Part shown: positions 1 through 8,600 of the stretch, piece by piece
How the letters are laid out: every line of letters begins with the position of its first letter
Position numbering within the stretch: position 1 is the stretch's first letter
Assembly (NCBI GenBank): GCA_031277685.1
Contig: JAITLV010000013.1
Location: 1-64,000, forward strand
Direction of reading: 5' to 3'
DNA length: 64,000 nucleotides
Origin: Sphingobacterium sp.
GTDB taxonomy: Bacteria; Bacteroidota; Bacteroidia; Sphingobacteriales; Sphingobacteriaceae
The notes under the pieces: generated by a model
What the model was told of the DNA's origin: nothing
The model's database searches: none
What the model saw: the letters and a program-made list of their open reading frames with translations, nothing else
Position numbers and translations under genes: made by a program

Positions 1-543
1 CGTAATTATGTGGGAACCGACTCGCTATTACAATACTTTAACCAAACAACTGCGGAACTTGAAAAGCAGGTTGCGGGTTTAAGCGAAGCGCAGCTCCAAT
101 TTAAACCAGCGCCTGACAAATGGTCTATCAGTCAATGCCTTGAACATATTATTCGTTCAGAACGAATGATATTTGACATGGCAAAAAAAGGTCTGGATCA
201 AGATCCACAACCTGAAAGGCGGAAAGAGATCAAGATGACTGACGACAATCTCAAGAATGCTCTTACCGACCGTAGTCACAAATATCAGGCACCCAAGGAA
301 CTCCAGCCGGAGGGCATTTATAAAAATGTGAAAACGGCACTCGCTGATTTCAATGCCGCGCGTCGGCCAGTACTCGATTATATCAAAAAAGCTGATGCGG
401 AAGATCTTAGAAATCATGTCAGCGACTCCCCTACCGGCCCTATTGATGGTTATCAAGCCCTGATGTTTATTGCTGCGCACTGCGCACGCCATACCAAGCA
501 GATTGCTGAGATAAAAGCAGATCCTAATTTTCCAAAACAATAG
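1..543 (+). CDS. DinB-like family protein, 5' end cut by window
   Basis: The reading frame is open to the first base, so the real start probably lies upstream. The only in-frame start here is a GTG at base 10. The visible 177 residues match the DinB/DUF1572 four-helix fold: an N-terminal helix (TAELEKQVAGLSEAQLQFKP), then the family-typical phrase PDKWSISQCLEHII near residues 36-49, and a late histidine in FIAAHCARHTKQI. DinB-like proteins place three histidines around a metal; H46, H157 and H161 are the likely set. They are thiol-dependent transferases or hydrolases, mostly of unknown substrate. The stop is 4 bases from the next gene, so the two are probably co-transcribed. Family assignment is fairly sure; the substrate is unknown. 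Confidence 0.8.
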   Translation, partial: RNYVGTDSLLQYFNQTTAELEKQVAGLSEAQLQFKPAPDKWSISQCLEHIIRSERMIFDMAKKGLDQDPQPERRKEIKMTDDNLKNALTDRSHKYQAPKELQPEGIYKNVKTALADFNAARRPVLDYIKKADAEDLRNHVSDSPTGPIDGYQALMFIAAHCARHTKQIAEIKADPNFPKQ

Positions 544-547
544 AAAG

Positions 548-1009
548 ATGAAAAAATTGACCTACCAAATTAAGATTGATGCTCCTGTGTCGCGAGTTTT
601 TAAAACAATGCTCGATAAAGAAACGTACAAACAATGGACCAGTGCGTTCAATCCGAGTTCTGATTTCGAAGGCGTTTGGGAAAAGGGACAAAGAATTCAT
701 TTTACCGGCGTCAATGAAAATGGTGAAAAAGGCGGAATGGTAGCAGAGATTGCTGAATATATTCCAAATTCATATGTATCTATTCGCCACCTTGGCATCT
801 TAGATAAGGGCCAGGAAATTTTATCGGGACCAACTGTTGAAGATTGGGCAGGAGCGTTAGAAAACTATTCTTTTTCAGCCATCGAGGGACAAACATTATT
901 GAAAGTAGATGTCGATACAAACGACGAGTACATCGATTATTTTAATGAAGCTTGGCCGGCGGCCTTGCAGCTTTTAAAAGACTTGAGTGAAACTAATAAG
1001 TTAAATTAG
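548..1009 (+). CDS. SRPBCC/AHSA1-like (START fold) protein
   Basis: A 153-residue cytoplasmic protein without signal peptide. The N-terminal strand YQIKIDAPVSRVFKTMLD, the following KETYKQWTSAF, and the closing amphipathic helix (FNEAWPAALQLLKDLSE) are the hallmarks of the AHSA1-like/SRPBCC ligand-binding fold, which encloses a hydrophobic pocket. Length is normal for the family. It starts 4 bases after the DinB-like stop; DinB and SRPBCC genes often sit together in Bacteroidota as small stress or detoxification units. No catalytic residues can be assigned. A hairpin follows the stop at once, and a bidirectional terminator lies about 55 bases further on. Confidence 0.8.
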   Translation: MKKLTYQIKIDAPVSRVFKTMLDKETYKQWTSAFNPSSDFEGVWEKGQRIHFTGVNENGEKGGMVAEIAEYIPNSYVSIRHLGILDKGQEILSGPTVEDWAGALENYSFSAIEGQTLLKVDVDTNDEYIDYFNEAWPAALQLLKDLSETNKLN

Positions 1010-1010
1010 G

Positions 1011-1027
1011 GGCTTAATGATTAAGCC
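1011..1027 (+). repeat. small hairpin after SRPBCC stop
   Basis: GGCTTAA, a 3-base TGA loop and TTAAGCC form a perfect 7-bp stem starting two bases past the stop codon. It has no T tract and precedes the stronger terminator; it may protect the 3' end of the message. Confidence 0.4.
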
Positions 1028-1061
1028 TCCTCAGACTGTTCAAAAACATATTGACTCAATA

Positions 1062-1090
1062 AAAAAGGGGATCTAAAAATCCCCTTTCTT
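1062..1090. terminator. bidirectional intrinsic terminator
   Basis: The stem AAGGGGAT / ATCCCCTT encloses a 6-base loop, with an A run on the left and a T-rich run on the right. It lies between the convergent SRPBCC gene and the cytolysin-like lipoprotein gene, so it can serve both. Confidence 0.75.
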
Positions 1091-1164
1091 ATGTTTTTGC
1101 TTTATCCACTTAAGCAAACTTCATAAAGTCAACTGTCTTAAAATATGTCTTTTATATTTTAGTA

Positions 1165-2214
1165 TTAGTTTACTTTCTTTTTGAAGTGAATATCAAAAAT
1201 ATTGTAATACTTTAACGTACTATAATCCTTGAGACTCATGAAGTCATAGGTAAGTGGATAATTAAAGATGTTTTCCGTCTGACTCATATAAAGAAGCATA
1301 TCGCGGAGTGCCGTCCCAATGGCCTGGGCTCCTTTTGGATACTGAATAAAACTATTCTTTCCGCCACCACGATAGTAGATCAGCAGATTACTACAATCCA
1401 GAACTTTGGTATCTATATCATCCAGTGCTTTCTTTTCCAGTATTTTGTCTATGGCAGTATTGAGCTTTACACGTGTTGAATCAGTTTCTCCCATCAAAAT
1501 CATATGAGTACCATACGTCACCGAAGCAAGTACATAGGGAGAATAGCCGGCTTTGGTCAAAACCGCAACCTCCGATTCGGGGTAGGCGTCAAAATATTCC
1601 GTGTGATCAATATAAATAGTTAGCCTATTGAGATTGCCTATCCGAAGGGTACTATTGGGTTTACTGATCGTCGTGGAATCGGCATGTCTTACAAGGGATA
1701 AGGCCTTCTTTACATCCTTCGAATTACCCAGAAATCCCTGTATTTCGGCGTAATCTTCAAAGGTGCTGGAGGAGAAGTTCATGCTGCTCGCCTGTTTCGA
1801 TTTTTCAAACTTATTGGCATAAGCAAGACCATTTATATAGCTTGGTTCAAAGAACCCCATATCTACGGAGAAATCGTTGTAAGACAAAAAATGGAATTTA
1901 ACTTTTTTTGCTTTTGCTTCCAGGCTTTCCAGTCGCGGACCATCAAGGGTATCTTTGAGGCTCCAAAGTCCACCCAGAAAAACCTTTTCATCAATATAGT
2001 CATCAGCGAACAGTTTATTCATCTGAAACTCTACTTTTCGAATTTCATACTTATCTGGCGGAACAGTTGGTTTATTTTTGGTTGTATCCGTGGGGACCAC
2101 TTCTGGGGGCTCTATCGTTGGCTCGATGGGATCTTTTGTACAACTTAGCCATACCAGTGAGCTAAGAAGAAGTAAAAAATATCTAGTGTGCATATTAAAG
2201 TTCTTCGGTTTCAA
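1165..2214 (-). CDS. Putative cholesterol-dependent-cytolysin-like lipoprotein
   Basis: 349 residues with a lipoprotein signal peptide (hydrophobic stretch, then LVWLSC with C25) and a Pro/Thr-rich linker to about residue 55. Several stretches resemble the thiol-activated cytolysin (CDC) core: DYIDEKVFLGGLWSLKD at 72-88, like the CDC N-terminal IDGK...YPGALLLAN; VLASVTYGTHMILMGETDST at 228-247, like ISSVAYGRQVYLKLxTxS; YYRGGGKN at 280-287, like VIYGGSAKD; and NYPLTYDFMSLKDYS at 318-332, like PIAYTTNFLKDN. The protein ends there, so the CDC domain 4 with the Trp-rich undecapeptide and cholesterol site is absent. CDC-like proteins lacking typical domain 4 features are known in Bacteroidota such as Elizabethkingia. 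Met8 is an equally good start. The similarity is from memory of the motifs; a structure search would settle it. Confidence 0.55.
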   Translation of the reverse strand: MKPKNFNMHTRYFLLLLSSLVWLSCTKDPIEPTIEPPEVVPTDTTKNKPTVPPDKYEIRKVEFQMNKLFADDYIDEKVFLGGLWSLKDTLDGPRLESLEAKAKKVKFHFLSYNDFSVDMGFFEPSYINGLAYANKFEKSKQASSMNFSSSTFEDYAEIQGFLGNSKDVKKALSLVRHADSTTISKPNSTLRIGNLNRLTIYIDHTEYFDAYPESEVAVLTKAGYSPYVLASVTYGTHMILMGETDSTRVKLNTAIDKILEKKALDDIDTKVLDCSNLLIYYRGGGKNSFIQYPKGAQAIGTALRDMLLYMSQTENIFNYPLTYDFMSLKDYSTLKYYNIFDIHFKKKVN

Positions 2215-2585
2215 ATTTCGTTATCATCAAAAAGAGGGCTATTCGCACTTTTTTATCCGATAAATTAAATACAATAAGCTAAGATAATGTTTTTTTTACA
2301 TCAATCCACACATTACACCTCTTATGGAAATTTTTATAATTTAAATCACCTTTTCAAACTCCACACTATACATTTCTATTAGCGTTTGGAATCAGAACAC
2401 AATCAAAAGATTGAGCTTTATGACCTATAAAAAGGTAGCTTCAGCGAGATAAAAAAGACAAGAATATAATGCCACACAAATAAAAAAGCGGAGCTTATAC
2501 TCCGCTTAAATTTATTCCTGTATAATACGGAAGAACTACCGGAATTCATTAAGCTAGCTCAAATCAACCAGTTATCCGCGCCATA
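2215..2585. other. intergenic region, no gene seen
   Basis: AT-rich spacer holding the upstream region of the cytolysin-like gene and the terminator of the small secreted-protein gene. I see no supported coding sequence here. Confidence 0.5.
2482..2507 (-). terminator. intrinsic terminator of small secreted-protein gene
   Basis: AAGCGGAG / CTCCGCTT with a 6-base loop. On the minus strand the stem is followed by a run of Ts. It lies about 80 bases past the stop of the minus-strand gene. Confidence 0.75.
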
Positions 2586-2900
2586 TTAAACACCCCAAAA
2601 TGCTCTACACGCTTTGAAAAACGATCCACAACCACCATTTGTATAGGTCTCGGAAGTATGCGTGCCTACCAATTGCGCGGTATCATAATCGTAAAAGCTC
2701 AACACAAAAATACAATGTGTCAATTGACCTTCGCTTTCTTTGATCTCTTCGGTGACCTTCACGAAAGTGTTTGTTTTGGGAAGACGATAATTAGTTGTTT
2801 TAGCATTGACATTTTCTTTCGGTGCCTTTTCAGTTGTCTTTGCAGAAGCAGCAGTAGATAGCAGAGCGACCGCCATCAGGCTCATCATTAGTTTTTTCAT
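2586..2900 (-). CDS. small secreted protein, unknown function
   Basis: 104 residues with a clear Sec signal peptide (MKKLMMSLMAVALLSTAASA, cleavage after ASA near residue 20). The mature part is about 84 residues, with three cysteines in LTHCIFVLSFYDYD, TNGGCGSFFKACRAFWGV. The Gly/Cys/aromatic-rich C-terminus is distinctive and could form a disulfide. I do not recognise a family. It stands alone with its own terminator. Similar short secreted proteins with a conserved C-terminal CxxFFxxC-type end are common but uncharacterised in Sphingobacteria, so it is probably a real gene. Confidence 0.7.
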   Translation of the reverse strand: MKKLMMSLMAVALLSTAASAKTTEKAPKENVNAKTTNYRLPKTNTFVKVTEEIKESEGQLTHCIFVLSFYDYDTAQLVGTHTSETYTNGGCGSFFKACRAFWGV

Positions 2901-3301
2901 TGTTTTTAGATTTTTTTGTTAAACCATAGCATACTTTTTCGGTATGTTTTCATCCTATGGAAGTAAAAATAAAAACAGATTTAACTAATTTTTTGGTTAT
3001 TTATTATTCGTAATCTTTCACTCATTATCCGTGGCTGTTAGCTTATTATTCGCGAAAAACATTTTATGTGAAACAGCTTCTTATACAATTAGATCCCTCT
3101 GATTTCAAACCAATTTCAATGAAAAACAAGAGACATGGTATTGACTTAGCAGACATCCAAAACGACCGGGATTTGAGTTTTGTGCTCAGAAGACTAACCA
3201 ACATAAATTAGCGAGAACTATTAGTTATGACCTGATCTACTAAACTACACTACCTTAACTAGGTAACCATACTAGAACTATACAGAACGTAGAAATTTTC
3301 A

Positions 3302-3383
3302 ACAGATTTATAGCACTATTCTTTTACATTTTTCCTTGACCTATTTTCTTACACTAGGTTTGCGTAAAAAGTGCTATATCTGT
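3302..3383. repeat. imperfect inverted repeat
   Basis: The left arm (3302-3327, ACAGATTTATAGCAC...) and right arm (3364-3383, ...GTGCTATATCTGT) are near-complementary with small indels, about 36 bases apart. It lies in a geneless 500-base stretch (2901-3419) in which I see nothing else supported. It could be a structured RNA, or the footprint of a small mobile element. Confidence 0.4.
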
Positions 3384-3400
3384 ACTTTATCTGTAAGATA

Positions 3401-3436
3401 TAGTCCGGAAAAAATAAACCTATTTTTTCCGGACTA
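3401..3436. terminator. perfect 16-bp stem hairpin, probable terminator
   Basis: A 16-bp perfect stem (TAGTCCGGAAAAAATA and its complement) with a 4-base AACC loop. On the minus strand it overlaps the stop codon of the truncated frame next to it and carries an A/T run inside the stem. It fits an intrinsic terminator for that remnant. Confidence 0.6.
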
Positions 3437-3608
3437 AAACGCTGGCAAAAGGCCATACGAACGCAGTGTACTTCATATTTTTAATGGCTTGCAGATATTG
3501 ATCTACATTTTCCAAAAGCGGATTATTTTCTGCTATTTTTACCACTTTTGGTTCTTCATAAAAATAAAAGAATCGCTCCGGAACAAATTTTACTGGGGGA
3601 ACTTGATA
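3420..3608 (-). pseudogene. C-terminal remnant of an unknown gene
   Basis: Sixty-two sense codons are open on the minus strand and end at TAG (3420-3422), inside the perfect hairpin. The last ~45 residues look like genuine protein (VVKIAENNPLLENVDQYLQA, then MKYTAFVWPFASVLVRKK at the end), but no start codon gives a credible full gene and the frame closes at a stop just upstream. The 5' part overlaps the plus-strand frame that starts near 3548. The simplest reading is a gene whose 5' part was lost at a rearrangement junction. I do not recognise the family. Confidence 0.4.
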
Positions 3609-3913
3609 CTATCTGTTTTAATCATAACAGAGTTTGGGTAATTTCGCGGCAAGACAGCGTAAGGACAACAGTTGAAATAAAGGCAGACCATCAAATAATT
3701 ATTAATGAAAATGTTAAGAAGGCTTCCACGGATAATTGCATCAGCCTAAAAGATCCAGAACTGATTTCATGGTTAAAGCATAAAAATTCGACATTTATTG
3801 ATCTTTCATCCTTAACCATTATTTTGTTGATTTTATTGTTCATAGACCTATATTTGATAAGATCGTTCGTACACAATCTGAAATCAAAAAGAGCTGATGG
3901 ATTCATTTGCTAA
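3548..3913 (+). CDS. hypothetical membrane-anchored protein, possibly partial
   Basis: 121 codons starting with TTG; no ATG is available near the 5' end, so the start is doubtful and the gene may be truncated at the same junction as the minus-strand remnant. The first ~85 residues are soluble-looking (RIAPEQILLGELDTI, WVISRQDS, then WLKHKNS). They are followed by one strong transmembrane segment (about 88-106, LTIILLILLFIDLYLI) and a basic tail. I do not recognise a family. Confidence 0.35.
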   Translation: MVLHKNKRIAPEQILLGELDTICFNHNRVWVISRQDSVRTTVEIKADHQIIINENVKKASTDNCISLKDPELISWLKHKNSTFIDLSSLTIILLILLFIDLYLIRSFVHNLKSKRADGFIC

Positions 3914-3958
3914 CATGCGCTCATGCCGCACCAACAGAGGGATCTCAGCTTGAGGAGC

Positions 3959-4192
3959 TTATTTTTTATTTGATAGGGAGAGTCGGTTAACCAGCCTTCC
4001 AATAAATTTTAATACGAACCTGGACTGATAATGAATTTTGAAAGACGCTCCTCCTAATGGACTAAGGTTACTAGGACTTGGTTTTAGCCCCGAAGCGTCA
4101 CAAAAAATGAAACTATTAGACGTTTTTAGTCTGTCTAGAACTAAATAATAAATTTGACCACTAACCCTCAAAATTGGAAGATAATAGGGCAA
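3959..4192 (-). CDS. doubtful small hypothetical protein
   Basis: 77 codons from ATG with no recognised domain. The middle (GLKPSPSNLSPLGGASFKIH) and basic tail look somewhat protein-like, but there is no context, no clear ribosome binding site and no terminator. It may be a remnant or a chance frame. Confidence 0.22.
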   Translation of the reverse strand: MPYYLPILRVSGQIYYLVLDRLKTSNSFIFCDASGLKPSPSNLSPLGGASFKIHYQSRFVLKFIGRLVNRLSLSNKK

Positions 4193-4254
4193 GCTGGATT
4201 AAATATTATTCGTTTACATAACAATGCCATTGAAGAATACTATAATAAATATTT

Positions 4255-4446
4255 ATGTCTTTTTTATTTTATATAATTATTATCACGTTAATCCTATATT
4301 CAAAAGGGAAAATGCCAGCAAGGCAATCGAAAAAAGAGCAGTATAATACTTGGGTTATTGAACACGGTCATACTGTTTTTAAATATGCAGTTAGGCTACT
4401 GATAATTTATACTATTGTTTTAATTTTCATGAAGATCAATTTATAG
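4255..4446 (+). CDS. small two-TM membrane protein
   Basis: 63 residues: a transmembrane helix at about 3-16 (FLFYIIIITLILYS), a short hydrophilic middle with lysines (KMPARQSKKEQYNTW), and a second helix at about 44-58 (AVRLLIIYTIVLIFM). It ends one base before the convergent membrane-protein gene. I recognise no family; the two-helix hairpin is clear, so it is plausibly real. Confidence 0.45.
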   Translation: MSFLFYIIIITLILYSKGKMPARQSKKEQYNTWVIEHGHTVFKYAVRLLIIYTIVLIFMKINL

Positions 4447-4447
4447 C

Positions 4448-4933
4448 CTAAAATAGATTTAAAGATTCTTTTAATATTTTTGAAGTTTTTTCTAAAATTA
4501 AAGGGCGCCAATTTGTATACTTTATCTGTTTTCTTGGTATAATTTTAACAAAATCGCTATCATATCTAAAAAGATATTTTTTCTTTGAGTTATGATGAGA
4601 TATCTTAATGAAATGTCCCCAATAGGATGGATATCCTTTATATATATTTACCTGTAAATAGATATCGTTCGCCTGATTTTTATCAACTAAATCCAGCTGA
4701 ATTAGGGACTCCCTTTTTATTAAACTATCCAGCAAAAAAGAAATAAGGAAAACAAAAAGAAAAAACAGAAAATACATTTGAGGATTGAAATCAATGTTAA
4801 TAGTTGTAACATTATTAACAAAGTCTACGATTGCCGAGCCTCCTAATAACACCAACGTGAAGAGCAAGGAAATATTTTGAATAATTTTTATCCAAATAAA
4901 CCAATAAGGCTTTATTATTATCAAATTTATCAT
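4448..4933 (-). CDS. two-TM membrane protein, unknown
   Basis: 161 residues with two transmembrane helices in the N-terminal half (about 13-35 and 53-70), then about 90 residues of soluble tail rich in Lys, Tyr and Ile. I recognise no family. It converges tail to tail with the 63-residue membrane protein. The very AT-rich codon use matches the surrounding accessory stretch. Confidence 0.55.
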   Translation of the reverse strand: MINLIIIKPYWFIWIKIIQNISLLFTLVLLGGSAIVDFVNNVTTINIDFNPQMYFLFFLFVFLISFLLDSLIKRESLIQLDLVDKNQANDIYLQVNIYKGYPSYWGHFIKISHHNSKKKYLFRYDSDFVKIIPRKQIKYTNWRPLILEKTSKILKESLNLF

Positions 4934-4964
4934 ATGCCTTGGATGTGATATATATTTTTGTTCA

Positions 4965-5000
4965 TAAAAAAAGGAGACTACTATTGACTAGTGTCTCCTT
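4965..5000 (-). terminator. orphan intrinsic terminator
   Basis: AAGGAGAC / GTCTCCTT with an inner ACT/AGT extension around a bulged T; on the minus strand a run of Ts follows. It lies upstream of the minus-strand membrane-protein gene, so it must end a transcript coming from the 5001-5670 gap, where no intact gene is visible. Confidence 0.55.
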
Positions 5001-5606
5001 AAGTGCCGGTCAGCATACTTTTTTCACATCATTTTGACCATGATTTGAAGAATTTATTGGAGGCATTAGTTTAGATTTTATCTCCAATTAAGTATGTTAA
5101 TATATAGAATGCTCCAAACATACCACCAAGCTTCTGAGAGATTTGAGTTGAGATCTAATGTCTTTAATGTTCTAACGGCTCGTTAAAGGATTTATTTAGC
5201 CGGCAATAAGAGACTGTGCTTGTCTTCGTTTCCTTTTCTATTCTGTTTCCAGTGCTTTTTTATTCCTCATAGCTGACATTTATTACTTTCATTAGAAGAG
5301 AAACGTGAAAAATTAAATATGATTAAAATCAAGAGTGCAATTCTCTTGAATAGATTATACTGTCTACTTTTCATTATAAATAGTATATGAATGTTATTCT
5401 AAGTTTTGGTTGATTTATTCGAATCAAATTTAGCTTATTATTTCAAATTGATAAAATTAATCTATCCAGGTAATGAAATATTTTTTTCAAAAATGAATAT
5501 ATATCTTTCAGAATTATTCGCCAAAATAAACAGTCTGTACGGCCAAACCACTGATGTCTTCATTTATTGACTTGCAATAATAGATTAAGTTTTTTAAATT
5601 TAAAGT

Positions 5607-5623
5607 ATTAGGAACCTCCTAAT
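5607..5623. promoter_or_regulatory. operator-like inverted repeat
   Basis: ATTAGGA, ACC, TCCTAAT: a perfect 7-bp inverted repeat with a 3-base centre. Its right arm overlaps the putative -7 box of the Argonaute gene, a placement typical for a repressor site. Confidence 0.45.
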
Positions 5624-5627
5624 TTTG
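5620..5627 (+). promoter_or_regulatory. Bacteroidota-type -7 box (TAATTTTG)
   Basis: Matches TAnnTTTG, 43 bases ahead of the ATG of the Argonaute gene. No clear TTG -33 element is seen at the usual distance. Confidence 0.4.
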
Positions 5628-5670
5628 GTTATACTTATTCATCTATTTTTTCTCTTAAAATTCGAATTTA

Positions 5671-8600
5671 ATGGACAATGAATTTATATTAGATTTCGAT
5701 CAATTCATAAGGTCGGTAGAAATTAGTAAAACAGACTTTTTCACTGTTTTGCTTGGAGCTGGAGCTTCAATAAACTCAGGAATAAAATCTGCAAATGAAT
5801 GTATTTGGGAATGGAAAAAATACATATATACCACCAAGACAACTTCTCAAAGCACAGGAAAATTAGATATAAAATCGGAACAGGTAAGGCAGTTAATTCA
5901 AAAATGGCTTGACAATGAAGGAATATACCCAGCTGCCGGTTCACCTGAAGAATACTCTTTTTACATAGAAAAATGTTATCCAATTGAGGATGACCGAAGA
6001 AAATATTTTCAGCGCTTATGCGCAAAAAAGGAACCATCGGTCGGATATAAACTACTATGTTTACTAAGTGAATTGGGCACAATTAAATCTGTATGGACAA
6101 CAAACTTCGACGACCTTTGCAGGGACGCTGCAATAAAAACAAATAATACTGTAATTGATATTACATTAGACTCTGTGGATAGAATTATCCGTCCAATAAA
6201 TAATGCTGAGATGTTATTGATAAAACTTCACGGCGATTACAAATATGGCCCTTTAAAAAATACAGATTATGAACTTAAGACTCAAGACGAGACATTTAGG
6301 ACTCACCTGATCGACTATCTGAAGGATAAACACCTTATTATTTCTGGATATAGTGGAAGAGACCAATCAATCATGTCTGCTCTTAAGGAAAGCTATTCAC
6401 AACGAGGATCCGGGAGATTATACTGGTGCGGCTATGGGCAGTTCCCTTCAAATGAAGTATCAGAACTATTAGCTTTGGCCAGAAGTAATGGTCGTTCCGC
6501 TTTTTATATCCGTACAGATGGCTTCGACAAATTAATGATAAGTTTGGCCAAAGAATGTTGTAATGATAACTCGCTATTATCTGATAAATTCCAAGAATAC
6601 CTAAAAGCAGAGAAACAAGAAATCACCCGTACTCCTTTCTCAATTGATTCCGGAAAAATAAATAATATAATTAAAGGAAACCTCTTCCCAATCAAATTAC
6701 CTAAGGAAGCTTTTCAATTTGAATCAGATCTCGCTACAGGTGAACAGCCATGGAGAACAATTAAAAACTTGATAAAATCTTTTTCAATCGTTGCTGTACC
6801 ACATAAAGGCTACATATGGGCTTTTGGTACATTATCTGATATAAATACTTGTTTTGAAGGACACATCAAAAGTACGATTACACGTGTCGCTATAGATAGC
6901 TTGGATTTATGGAAAGATACCGCGATTTATAATCTATTAATCTCATCGCTCACCAAAACCCTATCAGGGCGAAAAGGGCTTCATTCTAACGGAAAAAATC
7001 TGATTTGGAAAACTCAACACACATCTCATCGTATTTTCCAGAACACCATGTATTCTACACATGAAGCAGTAAGATTATCATTTACAACAGACGGTAAACG
7101 TTATTTTCTATCATTACTTCCAGATTTTAGAATAAGTACAGACGATCCTAATGCCAAAATTTCCAAAGAAGTACGACAAGATGTAGGTAGAACCTACTTT
7201 GATAAATTAAGAAATAAAGCTTTTGATGAATATCTTTTAGAATGGCGAAAACAGCTGTTCAAGGGATCAAGCGACAAATTGTTGATTGAGTACCCATATA
7301 TGTCAGGGACTGGATTCAATTTTGAAATCTATAGATTACCTCTATTTTCTAAAATTTCAAATCAGACCTCGAAAACGGAGATTCAACTTAGTGATAAATT
7401 TCCAAAAGCTCTGCTACATTTTAATGGTATTCAATATAAAGAGCCTGAATTATCCTTTTCTCCGCTACATCAGAATATGAATATAAAGCCGAAAGATTTT
7501 CATCCAATGAGAGGTCTACGGGACAATGCTCCTTCGGATAGTGCCCTCACAGGCCCTCTTTTTGACAACAAAATAAATTTGGGTATAATTTGTCCGAAAC
7601 AGGATGATGAAATGTTCGCTAAATTTTTGAACAAGAGTAACACATTGATCCATTCAGAAAATAAAAATGCTGAATACCTGATAGATTATCCTGGTTTTTT
7701 CAATATCTATAAGGTCAGTCTGAATGTACCGTTGATAAATTCGGAAGACTGGTTAGCGTGTCCGGAACCTGATGTAAAGAAATCAATAAAAGAAACTGCT
7801 TATGATCTTCGGGATAAAATTATTTATCGAATTGACCAACATATAAAAAATGAGAAAAAGAAGGTAATTGTTATATATATACCTGATAGATGGTTATCCT
7901 TTACATCCTTCCATGAAGAAAATGAGGATTTCGATCTTCACGATCATATAAAGGGATACTGTGCTGAAAAGGGCATAGCCACTCAATTTATCCAGCAAGA
8001 TACAATTAATAGTACGTTACAATGTCAAATAAATTGGTGGTTATCGCTTTCTTATTATGTGAAATCCCTGCGTACACCGTGGGTACTGGATAACTTGGAT
8101 AAAAATACTGCTTTTGCAGGAATAGGATATAGCGTTTCAAATAAAAAGTCGGTAAAAGGAAATATTGTTTTAGGTTGCAGTCATATTTATAATTCTGACG
8201 GACAGGGACTAAAGTATAAGTTATCAAAAGTTCAAGATCAACTTTACTGGGATAAACAGGACAGCCCCCATTTATCATATAATGACGCTTTTCGTTTTGG
8301 ATTATCAATAAAGGAACTTTTCTTTAATGCGATGGATGAATTGCCGAAGAGAGTCGTTGTTCATAAACGGAACTATTTTACAAAAAATGAAATTGATGGA
8401 CTTAAAGATAGCCTCCTTAATAATGGTATAACGGATATTGACCTTGTTGAAATAAATTTTGCGGACGACATTCGATTTTTAGCGACGAAGATATCGGCAG
8501 GTATGCCCTTAGCTGATGACTATGCAGTGCCTAGAGGAACATGTATAGTTTTTGACGAATATTCTGCGTTCCTATGGACACACGGGATTGTCCCTTCTGT

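Larger units (their letters stand above)
5001..5670. other. geneless AT-rich gap upstream of Argonaute gene
   Basis: No supported gene. On the minus strand two short overlapping frames end near 5071 and 5055, one with a hydrophobic end (MFGAFYILTYLIGDKI). They could be the degraded tail of a membrane-protein gene that once used the orphan terminator. The right end carries the promoter and inverted repeat of the Argonaute gene. Confidence 0.4.

Noticed and set aside
5001..5670. Retron-like ncRNA upstream of the defence gene
   Set aside because: There is no reverse transcriptase and no paired msr/msd-type repeats; only the orphan terminator and the inverted repeat are supported.
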